This document shows, one piece after another, positions 7,290 to 15,471 of a stretch of 39,773 bases of DNA. A program made the position numbers and the translations under genes. The DNA lies in contig NZ_CAJPRT010000016.1 in assembly GCF_905373215.1 (NCBI RefSeq), positions 1 to 39,773 on the forward strand, in the 5' to 3' direction. The stretch's first letter is position 1. Every line of letters begins with the position of its first letter. This DNA comes from an uncultured Campylobacter sp. (GTDB lineage: Bacteria; Campylobacterota; Campylobacteria; Campylobacterales; Campylobacteraceae). The notes under the pieces were generated by a model. It had not been told where the DNA came from and made no database searches. It saw only the letters and a program-made list of their open reading frames with translations.

Positions 7290-8613
7290 AAATTTTCCCG
7301 CCGAACATCTCATACATCGCCTTTTCCTCGCCCCAAAGCTCGCGGTGCTTTTTGATGCAGGATTTTATCGCGCCTACTAGATAGAGCACGTCTTGCTCGG
7401 TGTGCGTGTAGTGCAGGCTCGCGCGCACGAAGCCGGGCTTGGCTTCTGGCATGCGCCCCTCCTTGATACCCAGCAGATCGTGAGCGTACGGCCCCGCGCA
7501 CATCACGCCCGCGCGCGTCTGGATACCGAAGTCGTTGCTAAGGCTCGCGGCAAAATCATACGCCGAGACGCCGCGCACGTTAAAGGAAAATATCGGCAGC
7601 CGCGGCGCGTCCTTTGGAGCGTAGTTTATGATCTCGTCAATACCTGCTAGCTCGCTCTCAAAAAGCCGCGCGAGCTCGTCCTCGGCGCTTTTTATTTGCT
7701 CGAAGCCCACCTCGTTTCGCAGCGCATAAGCCAAATTTGCCCGCATAAGCCCGATGATAGGCGGCGTACCGCCCTCCTCTAGCTGCTCGGGATTTTTCAA
7801 AAACACGTGCCCTTCGCGGCTAGCGTAGGCGACCGTCCCGCCTGCGGCAAAGGTCGGCACATCGCTGTTAAGCAGCTCCTTTTTGATCGCCAAAAGCCCG
7901 CAGCTAGCAGGTCCACCGAGTAACTTATGCGGCGAGAGGAAAATCGCGTCGAAGTAATCGCAGTCTAAATTTGCGTGCGCGCTCAGCGCCGCGCAGTCAA
8001 AGGCCACGATCCCGCCCACCGCTCTGATTAGCTCGCTGATTTTTTTGTAGTCGCTGACGACGCCCGTGACGTTTGAGGCGGCGCTAAACGAGCCGATGAT
8101 GCGGCGTCCCGCATTTAGCTTTAGGATGCGCTCAAGCGCAATCAGATCGATCTCGCCCGATTCGCTAAGAGGTACGCGCAAGTAGTCGCAAAGCCCCTCG
8201 CGAAAGCTAAGCTCGTTTGAATGGTGTTCGTATGGCGAAACGAGCACGAGCGGAAGCTGCGCGGCGCGTAGATTTGCCTCGCCGATCGCGCTTCTGGTCG
8301 CAGGCGGCAGGTAGATGCCGAGCAGCTCCTGAAATTTCTTGATAGCGGCCGTCGCGCCCTGCCCGCAGGCGATGAGACAAAACCGCTCGTCAAGCCCAAG
8401 TAGCTTTTTTAGGCGCTCTCGCGCGCCCTCGTAGCGCCGCTGCGTGATGATGGCGCTGGAGCTGCTGTCGGAGTGGGTGTTGGCGTAAGTTTTGAGAGTC
8501 TCCGCTATCTCGCGCTCTACGGGCTCGTAAGCAAGTCCCGAAGCCGCGAAATCAAAATAGTGCACGCCCGGTTTTAGGATGATATTTTTTCGAATTTCGT
8601 CTAAGCTTAGCAT
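7288..8613 (-). CDS. Class V aminotransferase / cysteine desulfurase-like PLP enzyme
   Basis: This is a cytoplasmic PLP enzyme of the NifS/SufS fold. It has 441 residues. The PLP lysine is K230 in LSPHKLLGGP, and the PLP-stacking histidine region is SPYEHHSNELSFRE (about 126). A SufS-like C-terminal motif TRAGVMCAGP places a conserved cysteine at C372, which supports persulfide or selenium-transfer chemistry over a plain transaminase. The start has AAAGG 6 nt upstream, and a TATAAT (minus strand, 8642-8647) serves as -10. It stands alone, with no isc/suf partners beside it. It could be a dedicated sulfur or selenium donor; the exact substrate cannot be read from sequence. Confidence 0.8.
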   Translation of the reverse strand: MLSLDEIRKNIILKPGVHYFDFAASGLAYEPVEREIAETLKTYANTHSDSSSSAIITQRRYEGARERLKKLLGLDERFCLIACGQGATAAIKKFQELLGIYLPPATRSAIGEANLRAAQLPLVLVSPYEHHSNELSFREGLCDYLRVPLSESGEIDLIALERILKLNAGRRIIGSFSAASNVTGVVSDYKKISELIRAVGGIVAFDCAALSAHANLDCDYFDAIFLSPHKLLGGPASCGLLAIKKELLNSDVPTFAAGGTVAYASREGHVFLKNPEQLEEGGTPPIIGLMRANLAYALRNEVGFEQIKSAEDELARLFESELAGIDEIINYAPKDAPRLPIFSFNVRGVSAYDFAASLSNDFGIQTRAGVMCAGPYAHDLLGIKEGRMPEAKPGFVRASLHYTHTEQDVLYLVGAIKSCIKKHRELWGEEKAMYEMFGGKI

Positions 8614-8770
8614 TTGCGGCCTTTAAAAATTTAAGTGGTTAATTATAGTAAAATTTGGATTAATTTAAGGCTTTACGGCCTGGCAGGAAGGAATTTTAAT
8701 GAGAATTTAGAAAAGCTTTGCCCACTATATCACTTAATTTCTGATGCTATATAGTTTTACTCCTTCAAAT

Positions 8771-10228
8771 TTATTGATTACTATCTAGTTTTTTAGCTGC
8801 TTCTTGTCTTAGAATTTCGGCATAATCTTTTATATCTATCTTCTCGCCGTTATGTAGAATTTTCACTTTCGCTTCCTCTAACATTTCCTCAAAATTTAAA
8901 TATTTAAAAAATGTCTCAATATCGAATGCCTCAGTACTATTTTTATCTTTTAGGCTGCTTTTTTGCAAAATCTCTTCATCGCTTAGCCCATTGCCGCAAA
9001 GAGCTTTATATCTATCTATTTTCATATTATAGAAATTTAATATTTTAATATCCGGTTCTAGCTTGGTACATTTTTTATCATTTGGCATATAGCCGAAAAA
9101 TTTTATAAAATCTTTTTCTTTCCAGTATCTATCGGTTCCTTTTTCCCTCTCTTCGTTATGTTTTACCGACCATCTACCCCGAAGAGCCCAATCATATGAT
9201 TCTAAAATCTTTTCTCCATAGCAGTAATCATTCATATGGTTTATGTAAGACTCCTTCTCTTTTATAGACATGGCTGTATTATTCAGACAATTGTTGCGGG
9301 CTACAATAAAGTCATCTTTATCAGGCAAGCCATCTATATTATGTTTTATTAATAATTTTAATTTATCTTTATACATCATATCCCGCGGAAGAAAAGTATA
9401 AATAGATCTTTTAAATATTTCTTTTCGCTGAAATGGAATGCTGCTATTACTTAAATAATACAAAGGACCTTCATATGCTTTCGGTTTCATACCTTTTTGT
9501 AGCATCATATCGGCAATTTCTATTAAATTACTATATATTGCATAGTTTAATGGATAAACAGGATCTTTTGAGTGATCGTGATTGATTAGACACTCAGCAC
9601 GTAATTTTATATCTATATTGTTGCCAACTATGATTTCGGTGTCGTCAGAATATCTAGGGCAAACTATATAGCCCTGCACCATTTTGACTTCTTCAAATTT
9701 AACCCCGTTGTCTAAAAGCAGTCTTACCGCTTTAGTAGCATTATTTTCTATAGCATAAGCCATAGCGGATAGCTTGTATTCGTCTTTTTTGTGTATATCC
9801 GCACCTAGTTTTATAAGCTCTTGGGTAGTATTTGTATCATCCCAAAAGCTAGAATACATCACGGGCGTTACCCCTCCGTGCATAGTATGATCGACGGATA
9901 GATTATTATCTTTCATAAATTTTAAAATTTCATCAGTTTGCTTGCTTTTTAAAAGCTTTTTTAGTTCTACGTCTATAGCGGGCTCTTTAAATACGTTTTT
10001 TGGATTTGAATTGTAATCTATATCCCAGTAGCGAAACGCAAAACTTTCAACTTCTTCTTGAGTTACGTATTTGCTAAGACCGGGCACTTTTGAGACATTT
10101 GTATCGGCAGTGACGGTAAAATGAGTTTGTTTGCGCTCCGTAAGACCCGATCTTTCGCCTAGCAGATACAGCGCGCATGCGACTACCACGCAGATAGCGT
10201 AAATAAACCGAAGCTTGAAGCTTTTCAA
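8771..10228 (-). CDS. Membrane-anchored ankyrin-repeat protein, function unknown
   Basis: The protein has 485 residues. A positively charged N-terminus and one hydrophobic segment (LRFIYAICVVVACALYLLGE, about 6-25) suggest a signal anchor, with the rest probably periplasmic. Ankyrin-like repeats occur at about 115-190, with motifs GGVTPVMYSSF, LIKLGADIHKKDEYKLSAMAYAIENN and LLLDNGV, and again near 225-245 (PLNYAIYSNLIEIADMML). The C-terminal half is charged and unassigned. The gene is AT-richer than its neighbours, which suggests acquisition or weak codon selection. Ankyrin repeats usually mediate protein contacts; no enzymatic motif was seen. Confidence 0.75.
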   Translation of the reverse strand: MKSFKLRFIYAICVVVACALYLLGERSGLTERKQTHFTVTADTNVSKVPGLSKYVTQEEVESFAFRYWDIDYNSNPKNVFKEPAIDVELKKLLKSKQTDEILKFMKDNNLSVDHTMHGGVTPVMYSSFWDDTNTTQELIKLGADIHKKDEYKLSAMAYAIENNATKAVRLLLDNGVKFEEVKMVQGYIVCPRYSDDTEIIVGNNIDIKLRAECLINHDHSKDPVYPLNYAIYSNLIEIADMMLQKGMKPKAYEGPLYYLSNSSIPFQRKEIFKRSIYTFLPRDMMYKDKLKLLIKHNIDGLPDKDDFIVARNNCLNNTAMSIKEKESYINHMNDYCYGEKILESYDWALRGRWSVKHNEEREKGTDRYWKEKDFIKFFGYMPNDKKCTKLEPDIKILNFYNMKIDRYKALCGNGLSDEEILQKSSLKDKNSTEAFDIETFFKYLNFEEMLEEAKVKILHNGEKIDIKDYAEILRQEAAKKLDSNQ

Positions 10229-10622
10229 ATCATCCCCTTAGAATTTTGCTCGCGACTATACCCAATGAGTACTTAATAAAATATAAATACTATATAGGCG
10301 AAATAGGCAAAGCTAGCTTAGAAATGCGGTTAAGCCGGGTTTGAATGATGAAATCTTTCGAGTAGATTTAGCAAACGAATGTCCTCATAGACCATATTTG
10401 CGTAGCTGTGTCTTCTATTTGCACGCTATGCTAGGCTCCATATCCGAAGCTCGTTCGCCGTAAATTTACCGCAACATCTTTGCGTAGACTCTTCTTAAAA
10501 GCACAGACCACCAAAAATTATCGTCGTGCTAATGAGCGGCAAGCCGCTACCGCATCACAAAGAGCCGCTATTTTCGGATTTGTTCTCAAGCTGCTCGCGC
10601 GGCTATGAAGTGCGCTTTGCGG
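10229..10622. other. Intergenic region
   Basis: No gene is supported here. The right part holds a 6-bp hairpin AGCGGC-AA-GCCGCT (10535-10548), which may end the transcript arriving from the small gene at 10623-10811. The left part upstream of the ankyrin gene is AT-rich and probably carries its promoter. Confidence 0.5.
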
Positions 10623-10811
10623 CTATTTGCCGATAAAATTTTTCTGCAGCCACTCCATCGCTTTTTCTTCGCTTTCAAATCTGCCGCTTTTGGCGACTTG
10701 AAACTGCCCCTCATAGAAGCGAATTCTGATACCGTCTTGGACGCTATCTACCTTAATGCGCGTAATCCTGTCTTTATTTAGATAGGTTCGTTCGTTTAGC
10801 TTTACAAACAT
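10623..10811 (-). CDS. Small conserved-looking protein, 62 residues
   Basis: The product is MFVKLNERTYLNKDRITRIK onward, a compact charged protein with no membrane segment. It is predicted as beta strands followed by a C-terminal helix (SEEKAMEWLQKNFIGK). AAAGGAG precedes the start closely. It lies 16 nt after the ModE-like gene and on the same strand, so it is probably last in an fdhD-modE operon. I do not recognise the family. Context hints at a role in Mo/W or formate metabolism, but this is only inference. Confidence 0.65.
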   Translation of the reverse strand: MFVKLNERTYLNKDRITRIKVDSVQDGIRIRFYEGQFQVAKSGRFESEEKAMEWLQKNFIGK

Positions 10812-10827
10812 TGTTTCTCCTTTAAAT

Positions 10828-11619
10828 TTAATGGTTTTTATCTTTCGCTTTACTTGCGTCTTTCTCGCCCTCTTTCTTCAAAAACAGCTCCTTAAAGCGC
10901 TCGTTTGCGTAGTTTTCTATATCGCTTTGCAGCTGCTTATACGCGGCGATCAGCTCATAGGCGCGTGCATTTAGCGTCGTACCCGCGGCATTGCCGCCGC
11001 CTTGCTTGGTACTAAAGAGCTCCTCTTGCAAATTTTTTTGTAAAATTTGCAGATGACTCCAGCACTTTTTATAGTTCATCCCCAAAACCTCGGCGGCCTT
11101 AGAGATGGAGCCCGTTTGAGCGATCACGTCCAGCACTTCGGTTTTGCCCTTGCCGAAAATGAGCTCGCCCTGCGCATTTTCGATCCAAGTTTTTGTTTTT
11201 ACCCTCATTCTTTTGCCTTTCTTCTCCTTAAAGCAGCCCAGCTGACAATATTTCACGTCTATGGCGTGCTCCTTAAGCGTAGAGCGCACGGTATCAAACC
11301 CTACTCCGCCGCTAGCTGCGGCGCGGGCGTCGCGGCAAAAAATCCGCCTTTTCTCATCCAAAAATGGATTTAGCTTCTGCAGAGCCTTTATGCTGCCTCC
11401 GCTACATTGCAGCTTGCCGAACTGTCCGAGTTCGCAGCGATCTATCCGTATCCCTTCGCGTGCCGCGAGATCTCCTACGACGCTCGCGTCCACGCCTAAT
11501 TTAGCGGCGATCTTAAATGCCGCGCCGCAATCAAGCTTGCCGCCTGGATTTAGTAAATTTAAAATCAGCCTTTTGATCTCGCTTGCTTTTTTATCGTCTA
11601 TCTTGATATCTATCTCCAT
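10828..11619 (-). CDS. modE: ModE-like transcriptional regulator with duplicated Cys-rich N-terminal domain
   Basis: This is a probable DNA-binding regulator of molybdate/tungstate or formate dehydrogenase genes. It has 263 residues. The C-terminal third (about 150-235) is the ModE winged-helix domain: GKTEVLDVIAQTGSISKAAE, MNYKKCWSHLQ and the Gly-rich wing KQGGGNAAGTTLNARA. The usual C-terminal molybdate-binding domains are absent. Instead the N-terminus holds two similar repeats (about 29-70 and 92-134), each beginning with a Cys (C31, C95) and ending in a CxLGxF motif (C62, C125). Additional cysteines are C72 and C129. The domain order is thus inverted relative to classical ModE. The gene follows fdhD by 9 nt. 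C. jejuni has a similar TOBE-less ModE beside its fdh genes. Confidence 0.82.
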   Translation of the reverse strand: MEIDIKIDDKKASEIKRLILNLLNPGGKLDCGAAFKIAAKLGVDASVVGDLAAREGIRIDRCELGQFGKLQCSGGSIKALQKLNPFLDEKRRIFCRDARAAASGGVGFDTVRSTLKEHAIDVKYCQLGCFKEKKGKRMRVKTKTWIENAQGELIFGKGKTEVLDVIAQTGSISKAAEVLGMNYKKCWSHLQILQKNLQEELFSTKQGGGNAAGTTLNARAYELIAAYKQLQSDIENYANERFKELFLKKEGEKDASKAKDKNH

Positions 11620-11628
11620 GCCGCCCTC

Positions 11629-12411
11629 TTAATTCAAAATTCTCTCTTCGCCGCTATAGACGTTTAAATTTTCGCCGCGCGCGAAGCCGCAAAGGGTAAG
11701 ATCAAATTTACGCGCGATCACGACGCCGAGACTCGTAGGAGCCGTACGCGAAACAAGCGCGCTAACGCCGCTCATCACGGCTTTGGCGACCATTTCGGAG
11801 CTTAGCCTACCGCTTACTAAAAGAAGCGAGCCCTGCGTATCGCGCCCCGCCAAAACCGCCTTGCCGACCGATTTATCGATGGTATTGTGCTGGGCGATAT
11901 CCTCGCCGATAAAATACTCGCCGCCCGCGGTAAAGAGCTTTGCGGTATGCACGCAACCCGTCATCTCATAAAGCTCGCACTGCGTGTAAAACTCGCTCAT
12001 CAAATTTAAAATTTCATTCTTATGAAACTTAGCGTCCGAGCGGACTTTGCGCGCCGCCATCGCTGCAGGATCGATATTTGCGGTAGAGCTGCGCCCGCAG
12101 CCGCTGATGATGACCTTTTCGGCATCGAAGCTATTTAGTCGCTTTTCGTTTATCTCGCCGCAGACATTCACGCTAAGTCCGTCAGGCGCGAGCTCGATGC
12201 TTTTTATACCGCTTGGATCCGAGATCAAATTTTCGCTCAGCAAATATCCTACCGCAAGCTCCTTTAAATCGCTCGGAGTCGCCATTAGCGCGCCGAAACG
12301 CTTGTCGTTTAGTAAAATTTCAAGCTTGATCTCGCGAACCAAGATATCGCTTACGATCCTTCTTTCATCCCCTTTAAATTTAACTATCTCCGCCCTATAA
12401 ATCGGCTCCAT
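11629..12411 (-). CDS. fdhD: Formate dehydrogenase accessory sulfurtransferase FdhD
   Basis: FdhD transfers sulfur to the molybdenum cofactor of formate dehydrogenase, which activates the enzyme. The protein has 260 residues, near the family norm. Typical motifs are LATPSDLKELAVGYLLSE-like (here MATPSDLKELAVGYLLSEN), GCGRSST, TGCVHTAKLF, GEDIAQHNTIDKSVGKA and VSGRLSSEMV. Where many homologues have a CxxC pair, this one shows only a single cysteine in SGCGRSS. It follows the Sec formate dehydrogenase gene by 271 nt with paired hairpins between them, and precedes the ModE-like gene. Its presence supports function of the selenoenzyme. Confidence 0.94.
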   Translation of the reverse strand: MEPIYRAEIVKFKGDERRIVSDILVREIKLEILLNDKRFGALMATPSDLKELAVGYLLSENLISDPSGIKSIELAPDGLSVNVCGEINEKRLNSFDAEKVIISGCGRSSTANIDPAAMAARKVRSDAKFHKNEILNLMSEFYTQCELYEMTGCVHTAKLFTAGGEYFIGEDIAQHNTIDKSVGKAVLAGRDTQGSLLLVSGRLSSEMVAKAVMSGVSALVSRTAPTSLGVVIARKFDLTLCGFARGENLNVYSGEERILN

Positions 12412-12548
12412 AGACCTTCCTTATTTTAATTTCGCCCGTATCGTAGTGAAATTTTGCTTAAATAGCCTTAATTCGCCGAAGTAAAGCCGTAGTACTGAAG
12501 CAGCGTGCGCAAATTTAAATTGCTCGCATTTTTGAATTTAAAAAATCG

Positions 12549-12586
12549 CGTGGAAAATTCCACGAGCCGCTTGCAAATTGCAAGCG
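12549..12586. repeat. Tandem perfect hairpins between fdhF and fdhD
   Basis: Two adjacent palindromes lie in the 271-nt spacer: CGTGGAA-AA-TTCCACG (12549-12564) and CGCTTGCAA-A-TTGCAAGCG (12568-12586). A third stem, GGGCGG-AGTTTA-CCGCCC (12662-12679), sits directly behind the fdhF stop. They could be processing or attenuation sites within the transcript. Confidence 0.6.
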
Positions 12587-12682
12587 ACCTTGAAGCGCCC
12601 GCAAAGATGAAATCTAATCAAATTTAGCCGCAGCCGCGATTAAATTTCATCCTCGCAAAGCGGGCGGAGTTTACCGCCCAAA

Positions 12683-14935
12683 CTACCTATGCACTGGCGA
12701 TAGATAAGGTTTCTCGGAGTGCATCGACATCTCATTTTGTCTTCTGAACTCAATAAACTCGCTCTCGCTAAGCTTTCTGATATTTGCGATCGTCATCTTT
12801 AGCGGTGGGATGCCAGATAGCGGATCCAGATCGCCTGCATGCACGAGCTCGTTGCCGTCGGCCTCGCTGTAATGGAAGGTCGTAAATATCGTACCCTCTT
12901 TCAGATCCGGATTTATGCGAAGCTTCGCAGCGATCTGACCGCGCTTATTTTTGACGAGCGCGTAGCAGCCTTCGGTAAGCTCGCGTTCGCGTGCGATGTC
13001 GGGGCTTACCTCGATGAGCGCGCCTTCTGCGCCCGCGCCGTACTCTAGCGCGCGACACTCTCTCGTCATCGTGCCGGTATGGTAGTGATAAACCTTACGC
13101 CCAGTCGTAAATAAGCATGGATAAATTTCATCCGGAATCTCGCTAAGCGCACCGCTTCCCACCGGATAATCATCCGGGATTTTCATCTTGGCTCTGAAAT
13201 CCGCCTCAGCTTTAGCGCGCTCCTCTTTATCATCCACGTAAAGCACCGGCACCATTCTAAATTTACCATCAGGCAGCATCGATTTATGATCTGCGTAAAG
13301 AACCGGTGTGCCCGGATGATCTTCATCAGGACATGGCCAGCTTATGCCGCCTAGCTTATCTAACCTATAGTAGCTAATACCGCCGAAAAATTTAGGCATT
13401 AACGCACGCACTTCGTTCCAAATTTCTTCTGCGCTTAAAAAATCAAACCCTTCAAGTCTCATTCTTTGTGCGATATTGCAAACGACCTTCCAATCAGGCT
13501 CTACGCCAGGAGCCGGCTCGCTTGCCTTGCGCGTGCGCTGAACGCGGCGGGAAGTGTTTAAAAAGGTGCCGTCCTTCTCACCCCAGCCCGCCGCAGGTAG
13601 TACGACGTCGGCCTTCTGTGCGCTCTCGGTAAAGAAAAGATCCTGCACGATAAAGCAATCCAGATGGTGCGTTGCGTGCACGAAGTGTTCCGTCCAAGGA
13701 TCGCTCATTACGGGGTTTTCACCGTAAACATAAAGCAGCTTCAGCTCGCCGCTATCCATCTTATCGGGTGCGACCGTAAGCTTAAAGCCCGGAGTCGGAT
13801 TTAGCTCGAAGTGCCATACTCTGCGCGCCTGCTCCTGGGCATAAGCGGAATTTACTGCACCTGCCGGGATGACGTTAGGTAGCGCGCCCATATCGCATGC
13901 GCCCTGGACGTTGTTTTGACCGCGCAAAGGATTTACGCCTGCGCCTCGTTTGCCTAAATTCCCCGTCAAAATGGCTAAATTTGAAAGCGAAAATACGTTT
14001 GATGTGCCGTCGCTAAACTGCGTGATACCCATCGTGTAGCAGATCGCCGCTGCGCCTGCTTTAGCATACATTCTAGCAGCTTCGATTACGAGTTCTTTTT
14101 TCACGCCGGTCTCGCGCTCGAATCGCTCAGGCGTAAAGTCCTTGACCGCTTCTTTTAGATACTCGTAACCGTGAGCGTAGTTTTTTATAAACTCGTCATC
14201 TTGCAAATTTTCGGCAATGATAACATTCATAATGGTATTTAGCGTCTTAATGTTCGCGCCCACTGGGATTTGCAGATAGATATCGGCTTTTTTCGCCATA
14301 TCTGTGCGCTTCGGATCTACTACGATCATCTTGGCGCCGCGCTGAAGCCCGCGCTGCATCTGCATAGCGATGATCGGGTGACACTCGCTCGTGTTGGTGC
14401 CGATGAGTAAAAATACGTCCGTATCGGTAGCGAATTCTACCAAATCGTTCGTCATCGTTCCGTTTCCTAGCGTATTGGCAAGACCTGCCACTGTAGGAGC
14501 GTGTCAAAGACGGGCGCAGTGATCGACGTTGTTGCTACCCTGAGCTCGGAAAAATTTCTGAAAAACGTAGTTGTCTTCGTTATTTGAGCGCGCAGAGCTA
14601 AAACCCATTATTGAGCTTGGACCATATTTGGCGACGGTCTCTTTAAATTTAGTCGCTACAAAATCATAAGCCTCTTCAAAGCTTACCTCCTCAAGCTTGC
14701 CACTTCTATCAAATACTCCGTTTTTCTTACGGATCATAGGTTTGGCAAGGCGTTTTGGAGAGTTTACAAACTCCCAGCCAAACATCCCTTTTAAGCATAG
14801 CTCGCCGTCATTTACGTGGTGAGCCTGCGTAGGGCGTGCGTTTACGATCCTGCCGTCTTTTACGATAAGATCGATACCACAGCCGGTGCCGCAGTAAGGA
14901 CAAGTCGTTTTGACAATCTTTTCTCTGGATTGCAT
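12683..14935 (-). CDS. fdhF: Selenocysteine formate dehydrogenase, FdhF-type catalytic subunit
   Basis: This Mo/W-bis-MGD enzyme oxidises formate to CO2. The reading frame is interrupted only by TGA at 14506-14504, in the context ARL-TGA-HAPTVAG, exactly where formate dehydrogenases carry selenocysteine (Sec144 here). A bSECIS-like hairpin follows. With Sec the product is 750 residues, close to E. coli FdhF. [4Fe-4S] ligands are C12, C15, C19 and C47, with the electron-relay lysine in CLKG. The His after Sec and the NPLRGQNNVQGACDMG motif are present. There is no Tat signal, so it is probably cytoplasmic. ATG14935 has AAAGGAATATT upstream; an earlier GTG at 14965 lacks such a site. No partner subunits adjoin. 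Confidence 0.93.
14467..14506 (-). promoter_or_regulatory. SECIS element and UGA selenocysteine codon
   Basis: Directly after the UGA (complement 14504-14506) the minus strand folds into a stem whose tip is GGCA-GGUCU-UGCC. The apical GGUCU is the loop recognised by SelB in E. coli fdhF/fdnG elements, and its distance from the UGA is similar. This supports co-translational selenocysteine insertion. Confidence 0.85.
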
Positions 14936-15383
14936 AATATTCCTTTCAAGAATTTTGGTTTGCACGGCTATTATACTTTCTAGATTATAAAAGAATTTTT
15001 AAATTAGTGAATTTTTTTAAGCAAAATTTAAGCAATATGCAAATATCGCATATTAAATTGAATAGATAAATTTTATGCTTTTGCCTCGACAAAGACGGTA
15101 TTTGCGCGTAAAATTTATCGCTTATCGCAAAAGACGCTTTTTAAGCTAAGTTTTATAATTTTAACAGAATTTTGAAATTCTATTACGCTCTGTTTTATTT
15201 CAAAGCACAATTAAATTTTGATGAAATTTTAATGCTAATTTATCGGTATATTATATTAATTTAATTAAATGAAAATCTATATTAAAATTTATCAAAAACT
15301 CGCTGTCCTGATAAAATTTAAGCCACTAAATTTAAAATTTATAAAATTATTATTTTATATCTGAAATTCATGCAGAAAAAACC
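14936..15383. other. AT-rich divergent promoter region between fdhF and napA
   Basis: About 540 bp separate the two starts. The sequence is markedly AT-rich with many AAATTT and TTAATT runs. A TATAAT on the minus strand (about 14970-14975) lies 35 nt before the fdhF start. No gene was found; the napA control elements lie at 15384-15424. Confidence 0.65.
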
Positions 15384-15424
15384 TTGATTTTAATCTAGAC
15401 TAAGCCGTTTTTTTATGCTATTAT
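15384..15424 (+). promoter_or_regulatory. FNR/CRP-like site and -10 element of the nap operon
   Basis: TTGAT-TTTA-ATCTA (15384-15397) matches the FNR consensus TTGAT-N4-ATCAA at 9 of 10 positions. An extended -10, TGC-TATTAT (15416-15424), predicts a start near 15431. The site centre then falls at about -40.5, the position of class II activator sites. Oxygen or nitrosative control of nap is plausible. Confidence 0.5.
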
Positions 15425-15471
15425 CCAAAACATTAATAGAAATTTACATTCTATAACGAAAGGTTAATCTC

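Noticed and set aside
14504..14965. Short separate formate dehydrogenase fragment ending at TGA
   Set aside because: The TGA is a selenocysteine codon with a SECIS hairpin; the frame continues to 12683.
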